Part shown: piece by piece, positions 43,562 through 53,020 of the stretch
Layout: every line of letters begins with the position of its first letter
Numbering within the stretch: the stretch's first letter is position 1
Origin: Cupriavidus basilensis
Lineage (GTDB): Bacteria > Pseudomonadota > Gammaproteobacteria > Burkholderiales > Burkholderiaceae
NCBI RefSeq assembly: GCF_008801925.2
Contig: NZ_CP062803.1
Coordinates: forward strand, 3,286,001-3,350,000
Length of the DNA stretch: 64,000 nt
Direction: 5' to 3'
The notes under the pieces: model-generated
Seen by the model: the letters and a program-made list of their open reading frames with translations, nothing else
Told to the model about the DNA's origin: nothing
Database searches by the model: none
Made by a program: the position numbers and the translations under genes

Positions 43562-45805
43562 ATGCCCCTGCGCCACAAGGCCGTTCTCTGGAGTGTACTG
43601 ACACCGCTGGTGCTGATCGCGGCGCTTGTCGTGATCATTCTGACCTTCGACTGGAATCGCCTCAAGCCGTGGCTGAACCAGAAGGTTACCGAGGCCATCG
43701 GCCGGCCCTTTGCCGTCAATGGCGACCTCACCCTGACCTGGCGCAGCGCCGAGGGCGAGACCGGCTGGCACACCTGGGTCCCCTGGCCACGCCTGTCTGC
43801 CCGGGATATCACTGTCGGCAACCCGAAATGGGCACAGGAGGCCAACTTTGCCACCGTGCGCGAGCTGATCTTCGTGCTACGTCCGCTGCCCCTGCTCTCC
43901 CACCAGATCTCGATCCCCAGCATTACCGTCGACAGCCCCGCGGTCTGGCTGGAGCGGCTGGCCGACCAGCGCAACAACTGGACCTTCGTCACGCCCGCCG
44001 GCAAGGCGCCATCGCGATGGCGGCTCGACATCGGCGAGATCTCGCTGGCGCGCGGCGACCTGGCGCTGAACGACCAGGCCATGAAGATTGAACTGCAGGC
44101 GCGCCTGGACACCATCGGCGACGCTGCCCTCTACGACAAGACCCGCGACGGCGCCCTGATCGCGCCCCCGGCATCGGGCACGGCCAGCGCGGTCGGCCAG
44201 CCCGGCGGCGCGGGCAACACCAGCCAGCGCTATGGCCTGCGCTGGAAGGCCACGGGACGCTACAACCAGGCCACCATCAACGCCACCGGCAAGGCCGGCA
44301 CCGTGCTGAGCCTGCGCGACACCCAGGACCCCTTCCCGCTGCAGGCCGATATGCGGGTGGGCAACACCCGCGTGGTGGTGGAGGGCACGCTGACCAACCC
44401 CGCCCACCTGGGCGCGCTCGACATGCACCTGCAGCTGTCCGGCGACAATATGGCCCAGCTGTACGCGCTGACCGGCATCGTGCTGCCGAGCACCCCGCCC
44501 TACGAGACCCGCGGCCGGCTGGTTGCCACCTTGCGCAAAGGGGCTTCCGTGTACCGGTACGACAAGTTCTCCGGGCGCGTCGGCGGCAGCGACCTGAGCG
44601 GCTCGCTCACCTACACGCAGCGCCAGCCACGTGCCCTGCTGTCGGGTGAACTGGAATCGAAGCAACTGCGCTTCGAGGACCTGGCCCCGCTGATCGGTGC
44701 CGACGCCAAGCCCGGCCAGGCAGCATCCGACAGCACAGTGCGCCAGCCCGCCGACAAGGCGCTGCCGGTGGCGCCGTTCCGCACCGAGCGCTGGGACAGC
44801 ATCGACGCCGACGTGAAGTTCACCGGCAAGCGCATCATCCGCACCGCCGACCTGCCGATCACCGACCTCGTCACCCACCTCAAGCTCGACGATGGCGTGC
44901 TGACACTGGACCCGCTGAACTTTGGCGTGGCCGGCGGCAACCTGATGTCGTCGCTGCAGCTCAACGGCAAGCGCGAGCCGCTCGCCGCCACCATCGACAT
45001 GAAAGCGCGCCACCTCCAGCTCAAGCAACTGTTGCCGAAGTTCGAGTCGATGCGCGCCAGCGTGGGTGAAGTCAACGGCAGCGCCAAGCTGAGCGCCACC
45101 GGCAACTCGGTGGCGGCCTTGCTGGGATCGTCCAATGGCGAAGCCAAGCTGCTGGTGGAAAACGGCACCGTCAGCAAGTTTCTGCTCGAGGCCATGGGCC
45201 TGAACGTGGGCAGCGTGGTGATCTCCAAGCTGTTCGGCGACAAGCCGGTGCAGATCCATTGCGGCGTCAGCGATTTCAGCTTCACCAACGGCGTGGCGCG
45301 CTCGCGCGTCTTCGTCATCGACACCCAGGACGCCGTGATCGACACCAGCGGCGCCATCGACCTTGGCAGCGAGCGGCTGGCGCTCACCGTGCGGCCGGAT
45401 TCCAAGGGTCTGCGCATCTTCTCGCTGCGCTCGCCGCTCTATGTGGGCGGCACGCTGAAGAAGCCCTCGGTCAGCCCGGACATCGGCGTGCTGGCCTTGC
45501 GCGCTGGCGGCGTGGTGGCGCTGGCGCTGGTCGCGCCGGTGGCCACGGCAGTCCTGCCCCTGATCGATCTATCGACCGCACCCGACAGCCAGTGCGGCAA
45601 GCTGCTGGCGGAGATTCGCACGCGCCCGACCGCGCCGCCGCCCGGGCAGGCCTACCGTGACCCGAAGACCGGCAAGACCAGCCAGGCGGCCGGCCCTGCC
45701 CCTTCGCCGGACGCGCAAGCCGCGCCCGTCAAGCCCACGGCACCATCGCGCCCCGCCGCATCCGATCGGCCAGCGCCAGGCAATACGCTCTATCAGGGCG
45801 GCTGA
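43562..45805 (+). CDS. AsmA family envelope protein
   Basis: A 747-residue AsmA-like protein. One N-terminal inner-membrane helix (residues 9-29) anchors a long beta-rich periplasmic body. VTEAIGRPFAVNGDLTLTW near residue 45 is the AsmA N-terminal motif, and the C-terminal AsmA_2-type region spans about 430-640. The tail is Pro/Ala-rich and low complexity. Family members act in outer-membrane biogenesis, probably as lipid bridges between membranes. Start 43562 has AGGAAAC nine bases upstream; a -10-like TACAAT lies at 43478. Confidence 0.92.
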   Translation: MPLRHKAVLWSVLTPLVLIAALVVIILTFDWNRLKPWLNQKVTEAIGRPFAVNGDLTLTWRSAEGETGWHTWVPWPRLSARDITVGNPKWAQEANFATVRELIFVLRPLPLLSHQISIPSITVDSPAVWLERLADQRNNWTFVTPAGKAPSRWRLDIGEISLARGDLALNDQAMKIELQARLDTIGDAALYDKTRDGALIAPPASGTASAVGQPGGAGNTSQRYGLRWKATGRYNQATINATGKAGTVLSLRDTQDPFPLQADMRVGNTRVVVEGTLTNPAHLGALDMHLQLSGDNMAQLYALTGIVLPSTPPYETRGRLVATLRKGASVYRYDKFSGRVGGSDLSGSLTYTQRQPRALLSGELESKQLRFEDLAPLIGADAKPGQAASDSTVRQPADKALPVAPFRTERWDSIDADVKFTGKRIIRTADLPITDLVTHLKLDDGVLTLDPLNFGVAGGNLMSSLQLNGKREPLAATIDMKARHLQLKQLLPKFESMRASVGEVNGSAKLSATGNSVAALLGSSNGEAKLLVENGTVSKFLLEAMGLNVGSVVISKLFGDKPVQIHCGVSDFSFTNGVARSRVFVIDTQDAVIDTSGAIDLGSERLALTVRPDSKGLRIFSLRSPLYVGGTLKKPSVSPDIGVLALRAGGVVALALVAPVATAVLPLIDLSTAPDSQCGKLLAEIRTRPTAPPPGQAYRDPKTGKTSQAAGPAPSPDAQAAPVKPTAPSRPAASDRPAPGNTLYQGG

Positions 45806-45921
45806 CCGGCGGTGCGCCGCCCGCTTGCGAGCCGGTCGTTGCCTGCTTGCGACGCCTTGCGCCCCCTCCTGCCGTCGACGCAATTACGCAACACTTTGGT
45901 GCATTGCAACGCAAGGCATCG

Positions 45922-45960
45922 TTGTGCATCGCCCACATTCGGCCGCATAATTAAACGGCC
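45922..45960 (+). promoter_or_regulatory. promoter with dyad upstream of the MFS gene
   Basis: TTGTGC (45922-45927), an 18-base spacer and CATAAT (45946-45951). A dyad GGCCG-N10-CGGCC (45941-45960) frames the -10, so a repressor there would block it. The leader to the ATG would be about 139 bases. Confidence 0.55.
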
Positions 45961-46096
45961 ATTTACAACGAAGTTTCCAATACGTGGCATGAAGCGGATG
46001 TCTGGCTCCGATGCATTTCGAGGCTGGCGTCCTTCTCAGGGTGCGGTTTCGGCCGCACTTGTTTTTCCCGATTACCCCTCCCGCCCCCGCCCCTGC

Positions 46097-47290
46097 ATGA
46101 CGCCGCTACATGCCACCGTCCCGCCGATCAGCTGCCTGATCGCCCTAACGGTGTGCAACCACGTAGCCTTCAATGCCAGCCGCGTCGTGGTTTCACTGTT
46201 TGCCCTCTCGCTCAAAGCCTCGACCGTCACGCTCGGCATCCTGATGTCGCTCTATGCGTTGCTGCCGATGCTGCTGGCGATCCATGCCGGCAAGCGCATC
46301 GACGAGATCGGGCCGCGCAAGCCGATGACCGCAGGCTCCTTGATGGTAGTCGCGGGCACGCTGCTGCCAGCGGTGTGGCCGGGCATCGCGGCGCTCTACC
46401 TTTCCTGTGCGCTGATCGGCGTCGGCTTCATGCTGGTGCAGGTCGCCATGCAATTGCTGATCGGGCAGATTTCCACCGATTGCACGCGGCTGCGCAACTA
46501 CACGCTCCAGGCGCTGGGATTCTCGTTCTCCGGCACGCTGGGCCCGGTGATGATGGGCTATGTGATCGAGCACGCCGGCTACCGCCCGGCTTTCTTTGTG
46601 CTGGTGGCGGTGGCGGCCGCAGGGCTGGCCGGCCTGTACTTCATGCGCGGGCGGCTGCCGGCACACGGCGGGCGCGCCGCGCGTGGCGCTATCGTGGACG
46701 GCAGCCGCAACTCCACATTGGGCTTGCTTGCCCACCCGGAATTGCGCGCGGTCTTTATCGCCAGCGCGGTCCTGTCGGCGGCCTGGGACCTGCACGCCTT
46801 CCTCATTCCCATCCAGGGCACCCGGGTTGGCCTTTCGCCGTCGTCGGTCGGCTGGGTGCTGGGCGCCTTCGCCATTGCCACCTTCGCCATCCGTGTGGCA
46901 ATGCCGCTGGTGTCTCGCCGGCTCTCGGAGTGGAAGGTGATTCGGGTCGCGCTGCTGGTCGGGGCGGTGGCCTACCTGCTCTACCCCTTCGCGGCCGAGT
47001 TCTGGCTGATGTGCTGCCTGGCCTTCCTGCTGGGCCTGGCGCTCGGCAGCGCCCAGCCCAACGTCATGAACATCCTGCATACGGCCTCGCCCACCGGGCG
47101 CGCCGGCGAGGCACTAGGATTGCGCTCGGCCGTGCTCAATACCAGCCAGGTGGTGTGGCCGCTGACCTTTGGCGTGGTCGGCACGGCGCTTGGCATGCTG
47201 CCGATTTTCCTGTCGATGGCAGGGGCGATGGGCGTGGCCGGCTACTACTCGCGCAGCCAGTCCCGCAAGCTACCCCAGCCGCCGGCCTGA
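46097..47290 (+). CDS. major facilitator superfamily transporter
   Basis: A 397-residue, about 12-helix MFS transporter in the inner membrane. The loop between helices 2 and 3 reads GKRIDEIGPRKPM, a form of the MFS signature. The two six-helix halves are separated by a charged loop near residue 200. It resembles drug/metabolite exporters of the 12-TM group, but no substrate motif is visible. Start 46097 begins just before the first helix; the longer open frame to 45812 includes the promoter region and is not used. Confidence 0.88.
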   Translation: MTPLHATVPPISCLIALTVCNHVAFNASRVVVSLFALSLKASTVTLGILMSLYALLPMLLAIHAGKRIDEIGPRKPMTAGSLMVVAGTLLPAVWPGIAALYLSCALIGVGFMLVQVAMQLLIGQISTDCTRLRNYTLQALGFSFSGTLGPVMMGYVIEHAGYRPAFFVLVAVAAAGLAGLYFMRGRLPAHGGRAARGAIVDGSRNSTLGLLAHPELRAVFIASAVLSAAWDLHAFLIPIQGTRVGLSPSSVGWVLGAFAIATFAIRVAMPLVSRRLSEWKVIRVALLVGAVAYLLYPFAAEFWLMCCLAFLLGLALGSAQPNVMNILHTASPTGRAGEALGLRSAVLNTSQVVWPLTFGVVGTALGMLPIFLSMAGAMGVAGYYSRSQSRKLPQPPA

Positions 47291-47429
47291 GGCGCCCACG
47301 GCATCGCGCATGAGTTGCTCAGGCGCAAATGCGGTCCGCTGCGCTTTCGCTATACTCAAATCAGACAGGCCGCCGGCGCCGTGCATGCTTGCCACGCGCG
47401 CGGCCTGCTGACTCGATACCTGATCCGAC

Positions 47430-48068
47430 ATGACCCAACTCGCCGACCTCCGCCGCACCTACGTACTCGGATCGCTGTCCGAATCCGACGTGGCGTCCGA
47501 TCCCATCAGCCAGTTCCAGCGCTGGTTCGATGAAGCCATCCACGCCAAGCTCCCGGAACCCAATGCCATGACGCTGGCCACCGTCGACGCCGACGGCCAG
47601 CCCTCGGCACGCATTGTGCTGCTCAAGGCCATGGACACCCAGGGCTTTACGTTCTTCACCAACTACGAAAGCCGCAAGGGCCTGGACCTTGCCGCCAACC
47701 CGCGCGCGGCCCTGCTGTTCCACTGGGTGCAACTGGAGCGCCAGGTGCGCGTGGAAGGGCGCGTTGAAAAAGTTACCGATAGCGAGAGCGATGCTTACTA
47801 CGCGACGCGACCGCTCGGCTCGCGCCTTGGGGCATGGGCCTCGGAGCAGAGCCGCGAGGTGGCGGACCGCACGGTGCTGGAGCAGCGCGAAGCGGATTTC
47901 CGCGCCAAGTTCGGCGATAACCCGCCGCGGCCAGCGCACTGGGGTGGATACCGGCTGGTGCCGACCTGCATCGAGTACTGGCAGGGACGCCCGTCGCGCC
48001 TGCACGACCGGATCGCCTACCGCCTGGCGCCGGACGGCGGCTGGCAAATCGTGCGTCTGTCGCCCTGA
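47430..48068 (+). CDS. pdxH: pyridoxamine/pyridoxine 5'-phosphate oxidase
   Basis: FMN enzyme, 212 residues, that makes pyridoxal 5'-phosphate in the last step of vitamin B6 synthesis and salvage. The sequence matches PdxH along its whole length: [20 protein letters not shown], then [19 protein letters not shown], then the C-terminal [18 protein letters not shown] with the substrate-binding Arg-His. Normal length. The ATG at 47430 lacks a strong ribosome site. cfa follows after a 179-base leader. Confidence 0.97.
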   Translation: MTQLADLRRTYVLGSLSESDVASDPISQFQRWFDEAIHAKLPEPNAMTLATVDADGQPSARIVLLKAMDTQGFTFFTNYESRKGLDLAANPRAALLFHWVQLERQVRVEGRVEKVTDSESDAYYATRPLGSRLGAWASEQSREVADRTVLEQREADFRAKFGDNPPRPAHWGGYRLVPTCIEYWQGRPSRLHDRIAYRLAPDGGWQIVRLSP

Positions 48069-48247
48069 GCGCCATGAGCGCGGTGCCGCCGGTTGCCGAG
48101 GCCGCGCACTGCACAAAATTAGGAATTGTCGTAAAGTAAGTCAGGGGCGCTTTCCGGTTTTGCGAGGAGGCGGCCACCAGGAGCAGGCCCCGCCTGCCCT
48201 GTGCTGTAGTTCGAGGAGTGTGCCGCAACCATCAGGAGGGAGGCCGC

Positions 48248-49480
48248 ATGTTTTTCAAGCAAGCACTGGACAAGCAACTGGACCACTGGATCGCCGATCT
48301 GCGCGACCGGGCCAATCTCCCTGTGAGGCTGCGGCTATGGAACGGCAACGAGTATCCGCTCGGCCGTTTCGAACATCCCGCGGTGACCCTGACCATACGC
48401 GAGGCGGGTGCCCTGCCCCTGCTGCTCACGCCCAGCCTCGACAATCTCGGCGAAGCCTATGTCCAGGAAAAGATCGACCTGGACGGCACGCTTAGCGACA
48501 TCATCGCCGTGGCTTACCGCTTCTCGGCTGCCGCCAGCGCGCAGGCCGGTGGCGCACTGGCACGGGTGGCCCAGCATTTCGCCCACACCAAGGCGGCGGA
48601 CAAGGCCTCGATCCAGTATCACTACGACGTATCCAACGCGTTCTACCGGCTCTGGCTGGACCCGGGCATGGTGTACTCGTGCGCCTACTTCGAGCATGGC
48701 AACGAGGACCTTGCCACCGCCCAGCGCAAGAAGATCGACCACATCCTGACCAAGATCCAGCTGCAGCCCGGACAGACCTTGCTCGACATCGGCTGTGGCT
48801 GGGGCGCGCTGGTCATCCGCGCGGCGGAGAAGTTCGGTGCGCGCTGCGTGGGCATCACGCTGTCGCAAAACCAGTTCGACCTGGCAACCGAACGCGTCAG
48901 GCAGGCGGGCCTGTCCGACCGCGTCGAGATCCGTTTGCAGGATTACCGCGACACGGCCGGCACCTTCGACCGCATCACCAGCGTCGGCATGTTCGAGCAC
49001 GTCGGCAAGGACAACCTGCCCGCCTATTTCGGCCACATGCGCGAGTTGCTCGCCGATGATGGCTTCGCCATGAACCACGGCATCACGTCGCCCGACCCCG
49101 ACAGCGGCGCCACGCCCATGGACGGCTCTGAGTTCATGGACCGCTACGTGTTCCCGCAGGGCGAACTGCCGCACATCGGCATGGTGCTCAACACCCTGCA
49201 GCGCGGCGGCCTGGAGGCCACCGATGTGGAGTTGATGCGCGGCCACTACCGGCGCACGCTGCAACATTGGGCGGACAACTTCGAAGCGCAGGGTGATACC
49301 ATCCGCGCCATGGTGGGCGAGAAGAAATACCGCATCTGGCGCGTCTACCTGGCAGGCTGCAGCCATGCCTTCGATACCGACCAGATGTCGATCTACCAGG
49401 TGGTTTGCCACAAGGCCGGCCTCTCGTCGCAGAGCTTGCCCTGGTCGCGCCGCTACATCTACGACAAATCGCTTGACTGA
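48248..49480 (+). CDS. cfa: cyclopropane-fatty-acyl-phospholipid synthase
   Basis: A 410-residue SAM-dependent methyltransferase of the CFA synthase family, which adds a methylene bridge to unsaturated acyl chains in membrane phospholipid. The SAM loop TLLDIGCGWGALVIRAA is at residues 177-193, and the lipid-domain residues QYHYDVSNAFY (123-133) and YSCAYFE (143-149) are intact. The N-terminal extension is shorter than in E. coli Cfa. The start at 48248 has AGGAGGGAGG just upstream. It ends in a 16-base tandem duplication before the DUF72 gene. Confidence 0.94.
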   Translation: MFFKQALDKQLDHWIADLRDRANLPVRLRLWNGNEYPLGRFEHPAVTLTIREAGALPLLLTPSLDNLGEAYVQEKIDLDGTLSDIIAVAYRFSAAASAQAGGALARVAQHFAHTKAADKASIQYHYDVSNAFYRLWLDPGMVYSCAYFEHGNEDLATAQRKKIDHILTKIQLQPGQTLLDIGCGWGALVIRAAEKFGARCVGITLSQNQFDLATERVRQAGLSDRVEIRLQDYRDTAGTFDRITSVGMFEHVGKDNLPAYFGHMRELLADDGFAMNHGITSPDPDSGATPMDGSEFMDRYVFPQGELPHIGMVLNTLQRGGLEATDVELMRGHYRRTLQHWADNFEAQGDTIRAMVGEKKYRIWRVYLAGCSHAFDTDQMSIYQVVCHKAGLSSQSLPWSRRYIYDKSLD

Positions 49481-49488
49481 AAATCGGC

Positions 49489-50574
49489 TTGACTGAAGAC
49501 CTGTTCGGCGGCCTGCTGGAGCCGCCAGGGGTGGCCGCTGCCGGCAATGCCGCACCGCTTGCCGGCGCCTCCCCGACCGTAGCCGCCGCCGCCAAGCCAT
49601 CGCGCGGCAAGAGTGTGCTGGCGCCGCCCCCGGACCCTGCCCTGCTTGCGCTGGCCGCACGCCTGCCGGCCGGGCTGCATCTCGGCACATCGTCATGGTC
49701 CTATGGCGGCTGGAACGGCCTGGTCTACCAGGGGGAGTACACCGACAGCCTGCTCTCGCGCAAAGGCCTGGCCGCCTACTCGCAACATCCCCTGCTGCGT
49801 GCCGCCGGCATCGATCGCGGGTTCTACGCGCCGATCCCGCTTGCCGACTACGTTGCCTACGCGGCTCAGGTGCCCGCGCACTTCCGCTTCCTGGTCAAGG
49901 CACCTGCCAGCATTTGCGATCCGTGGCTGCGCACGTCCGAGGGCGCCGGCCGGCTGGCCAACGCCAGCTTCCTCGATGCCGAGATCGCCGCGCGCGATTT
50001 CGTCGTGCCGGCCAGCGCGGGCCTCGGCGCCAAGTGCGGACCGCTGCTGTTCCAGCTTTCCCCGCTAGGCGCGATGGCTACCGACAGCGCCGGCTTCCTG
50101 TCGCGGCTCGACGCCTTCCTGGGCGCCCTGCCCGCGCTCGACGCCGCCACGACACCGCACGCCTGCTACGCCGTGGAACTGCGCGATGCCGCCTTGCTCA
50201 CGCCGCGCTTCATCAAGCTGCTGCGCGCACGCGGCGTGCGTTTCTGCCTGTCCGCGCGCGAGCGCATGCCGCCGGCCGAGCGGCAACTGCCGGCACAAGC
50301 ACTCATGGACGAGGGCGCACCCGGACCGCTGGTGCTGCGGTGGATGTTGCATGCGGGCTTTGCCTACGAGCAAGCCGAATCCCGCTACGCGCCATTTGAC
50401 CGGCTGATCGACGAAGACCCGCATACCCGTGCGGTGATCGCCGAGCAGGTGGTGCGCACGCTGCGCGCGGGCCAGCCCGCCTATGTGATCGTCAGCAACA
50501 AGGCGGAAGGCTCGGCGCCGTTGACTTGCGTGCGGCTGGCCGAGGCCATTGCCGAGCGGCTGGAAGCAAGCTGA
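49489..50574 (+). CDS. DUF72 family protein
   Basis: A 361-residue DUF72 (YecE-like) protein with a TIM-barrel fold. The signature LHLGTSSWSYGGWNG lies near residues 63-77, with FRFLVKAPASICDPW next. About 55 low-complexity residues precede it. No ATG fits; TTG 49489 is the first start, inside a repeat of the cfa stop region (TTGACTGA), so translation may be coupled to cfa. Its function is unknown, although relatives are proposed to be nucleases or to work with Fe-S proteins. Convergent with msrA. Confidence 0.85.
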   Translation: MTEDLFGGLLEPPGVAAAGNAAPLAGASPTVAAAAKPSRGKSVLAPPPDPALLALAARLPAGLHLGTSSWSYGGWNGLVYQGEYTDSLLSRKGLAAYSQHPLLRAAGIDRGFYAPIPLADYVAYAAQVPAHFRFLVKAPASICDPWLRTSEGAGRLANASFLDAEIAARDFVVPASAGLGAKCGPLLFQLSPLGAMATDSAGFLSRLDAFLGALPALDAATTPHACYAVELRDAALLTPRFIKLLRARGVRFCLSARERMPPAERQLPAQALMDEGAPGPLVLRWMLHAGFAYEQAESRYAPFDRLIDEDPHTRAVIAEQVVRTLRAGQPAYVIVSNKAEGSAPLTCVRLAEAIAERLEAS

Positions 50575-50590
50575 GCGCAGGCCTGGCGCA

Positions 50591-51133
50591 TCAGCGATTC
50601 AGGTGATGCGCGAACTTCTGCCGGAACTTGGCCAGCTTGGGTGATATCACGAACGAACAATAGCCCTGGTTCGGGTGATTCTGGAAGTAATTCTGATGGC
50701 CTTCCTCCGCGCGCCAGTACGGTTGCGTGGGCTCGATCTGCGTCACCAGCGGCGCATCGTAGAGTTTTTGCTCCGCCACCTCCCGCATCACATACTCGGC
50801 CATGGCGCGCTGCGGCTCCGTGTTGGTGAAGATCACCGAGCGGTACTGCGTGCCGACATCGTTACCTTGCCGGTTAAGGGTGGTGGGATCGTGGATGGCA
50901 AAGAAGATCTCCAGGATCTCGCGGTACTTGATCACCGTGGGATCGAAAGTCACGCGCACCACTTCGGCGTGCCCGGTGTCGCCGCCGCACACCTGTTCGT
51001 AAGTCGGATGGTTCACGTGGCCGCCGGTATAGCCCGACTCCACGGCCCGTACGCCCTTGACTTGCTGGTACACCGCTTCCAGGCACCAGAAGCACCCCCC
51101 GCCCAGCGTGGCAATCTCATGCTCGTTGTCCAT
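50591..51133 (-). CDS. msrA: peptide methionine (S)-S-oxide reductase
   Basis: A 180-residue MsrA, which repairs oxidised methionine with thioredoxin. The catalytic Cys14 is in GGGCFWC, and the GYTGG and HAEVVRVTFDP segments are intact. The length is that of the short MsrA type, and the resolving Cys would be Cys160 region (QGYCSFV). ATG 51133 has GGAGAG seven bases upstream. A 10-base tandem repeat (TCATGACTAT twice, 51149-51168) sits in its leader. Confidence 0.97.
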   Translation of the reverse strand: MDNEHEIATLGGGCFWCLEAVYQQVKGVRAVESGYTGGHVNHPTYEQVCGGDTGHAEVVRVTFDPTVIKYREILEIFFAIHDPTTLNRQGNDVGTQYRSVIFTNTEPQRAMAEYVMREVAEQKLYDAPLVTQIEPTQPYWRAEEGHQNYFQNHPNQGYCSFVISPKLAKFRQKFAHHLNR

Positions 51134-51226
51134 CTTTATCTCTCCGGCTCATGACTATTCATGACTATAGGTAGCATACTCGTTCACCGCCCGCCGCGCC
51201 GCCGGAGACTGCCATGGACGCCGCGC

Positions 51227-51420
51227 CTAACGGATCGGCGCGGCGACCGGCCGGATCGGTGCGGCATCGGCCCCGCGGAACTTCAATGAGGCGCCGATAA
51301 AAGCGAACTGGTAGACGCGCTCGCGCGACAGGGCCTCCAGGTTCACCAGCTCGATGATCGGTGCGCCCTGCCGCGCCAGCAAATAAGCATGGACCGGGAT
51401 GTAGTTGTCGGGCGGTGGGC
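51227..51420 (-). pseudogene. 3' remnant of a cyclase family gene
   Basis: On the minus strand the frame ending TAG at 51227-51229 reads about 62 residues with DNYIPVHAYLLARQGAPII, ELVNLEALSRERVYQFAFIG and FRGADAAPIRPVA. This is the C terminus of the cyclase/kynurenine formamidase-like family (COG1878). The N-terminal part with the metal-binding HxGTHxDxPxH is missing, and the frame meets the TAG of the CoA ligase gene at 51467. So it is a gene end left by deletion, and it lies just after the CoA ligase in the same frame. Confidence 0.65.
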
Positions 51421-51466
51421 GCGTTCGTGGCGTTCCTGGCCGAGGCTCTGCAAGGCCAGCCGGACG

Positions 51467-53020
51467 CTAGCGCAACGACGCCGCCACCATCGCGCGCAAC
51501 TGTGGCTTGAGCACCTTGCCAAGCGCGCTCCTGGGCAGGCTGTCCACCAGCACCACCCGCTGCGGCAGCTTGAACCGTGCAATCGACAGCGCCAGCGTTT
51601 CACGCAGCGCCTCTGGCGCCAGCGCGTCGCGGTCCGCGCCATCGGCAGGCACCACGACGGCAACCGGCACCTCACCCCAGCGCGCGTCCGGCAGCCCCAC
51701 CACCGCGCAATCCTGCACGCCAGGCAGGCCCAGCAGCGCGTTCTCGATCTCGGCCGGATAGATGTTCTCTCCGCCCGAGATGATCATGTCCTTGCTGCGC
51801 CCGACTACCTCGATGCAACCATCGGCATTGCGATGCGCAAGGTCACCGGAGCGGAACCAGCCATCGCGGAAATCCGGATGCTCAGGCTGCCGCCAGTAGC
51901 CCTGCATCAGGTTGGCGCCCGCGAGCCAGAGCTCGCCCACTTCGCCGTCGGCGACCGCAATGCCTTGTGCATCGGCTAGCCGCACCTGCACCTCCGGCTG
52001 GGGCCAGCCGGCATAGCCGGGCCTGGCCTTGGCCTGGTCCAGGCGCAGCACAACCGATACGGGACCGGTCTCGGTAGCGCCGTAAACCTGCCCGAGCGCG
52101 ACGCCGCGCGCATGGAAGGCATCGATGTACGTGCGGGGAATCGGCGAGGAGCCAGCCATCACGCCGCGCAGCGATGACAGATCCGCGCCTGGCCAGCCGG
52201 GATGTTCCAGCACCGCGCGCAGCGTGGCTGGCACCATCAGCGACAGCGTGGGCTGCGCCTGCGCGCACGCATCGAGCCAGGCATCCGGCGCGAAACGCTG
52301 GTGCAACGTCACCTGCGCCCCGGCCAGCAATGCCGGCAGCGTCTGGATGCACAGGCCGCCCACATGGAACAGCGGCAGCACGGACAAGACATGGTCGTCC
52401 CGCGTCATGCCGTGCGCCCACCAGCTCGCGCGCGCGTTGGCCAGCAAGCCGGCCTGCGTGTGCAGCGCGCCCTTGGGATGGCCAGTGGAGCCGGAGGTGT
52501 AGACCAGCAGCAGCGGCGCCTCGCCGGGCGGCTGCGATGGCCGCGGCAGGGGCGTGTCCAGCGGCGCCGGCCGGTCGATCAGGCTATCGATCGGCGCCCG
52601 CGCGGCAGGCTCCGGCAGGGCCGCTGCCACCGCCGCCGCAGCCTGCGCGTGCGGCGCATCGTGGAACAGCACGCGTATGCCCGCATGCGCGGCGATGGCG
52701 CCCAGCTCCGGCACGGCCAGCCGGAAGTTCAGCGGCACGAAGATGGCCCCGAGCCTTGCGCACGCGAACAGGATGGCGAGCTGCAGATCGTGGTTCAGGC
52801 ACAGCGTGCCCACCCGATCGCCCGGCTGCACGCCCCAGGTGCCGGCCAGGTGCGCGCAGACGCGCTCCACGCGGCGCCACAGCTTGCCGTAGTCGATGGT
52901 ATGGCCAAGGCTATGCAGCGCCGGGCGCAGGGGCGCGGCGCTGACATGCGCATGCAGCGTGCGCAGCAGCGCGCCCGGCTCCGGCGTGCCGGCGAACAGC
53001 CGGTTGGCGCGCTCGTTCAT
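51467..53020 (-). CDS. AMP-binding CoA ligase, catabolic cluster
   Basis: A 517-residue ANL ligase that activates a carboxylate as its CoA thioester. The P-loop is VYTSGSTGHPKGA, A5 is QVYGATETGP, A7-A8 is WFRSGDLAHRNADGCIEVVG with KDMIISGGENIYPAEIE, and the catalytic Lys is in PRSALGKVLKP. Full length. The ATG overlaps the stop of the acyl-CoA-dehydrogenase-like gene by four bases (ATGA), so the two are coupled. The substrate is unknown; neighbours suggest a ring-derived acid. A TAG ends it just before the cyclase remnant. Confidence 0.92.
   Translation of the reverse strand: MNERANRLFAGTPEPGALLRTLHAHVSAAPLRPALHSLGHTIDYGKLWRRVERVCAHLAGTWGVQPGDRVGTLCLNHDLQLAILFACARLGAIFVPLNFRLAVPELGAIAAHAGIRVLFHDAPHAQAAAAVAAALPEPAARAPIDSLIDRPAPLDTPLPRPSQPPGEAPLLLVYTSGSTGHPKGALHTQAGLLANARASWWAHGMTRDDHVLSVLPLFHVGGLCIQTLPALLAGAQVTLHQRFAPDAWLDACAQAQPTLSLMVPATLRAVLEHPGWPGADLSSLRGVMAGSSPIPRTYIDAFHARGVALGQVYGATETGPVSVVLRLDQAKARPGYAGWPQPEVQVRLADAQGIAVADGEVGELWLAGANLMQGYWRQPEHPDFRDGWFRSGDLAHRNADGCIEVVGRSKDMIISGGENIYPAEIENALLGLPGVQDCAVVGLPDARWGEVPVAVVVPADGADRDALAPEALRETLALSIARFKLPQRVVLVDSLPRSALGKVLKPQLRAMVAASLR

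Noticed and set aside
42841..44091. A 416-codon plus-strand frame starting MPRLLFFCGHAGT
   Set aside because: Only the first 13 residues resemble a protein; the rest is antisense to the tcdA fragment and out of frame in asmA.
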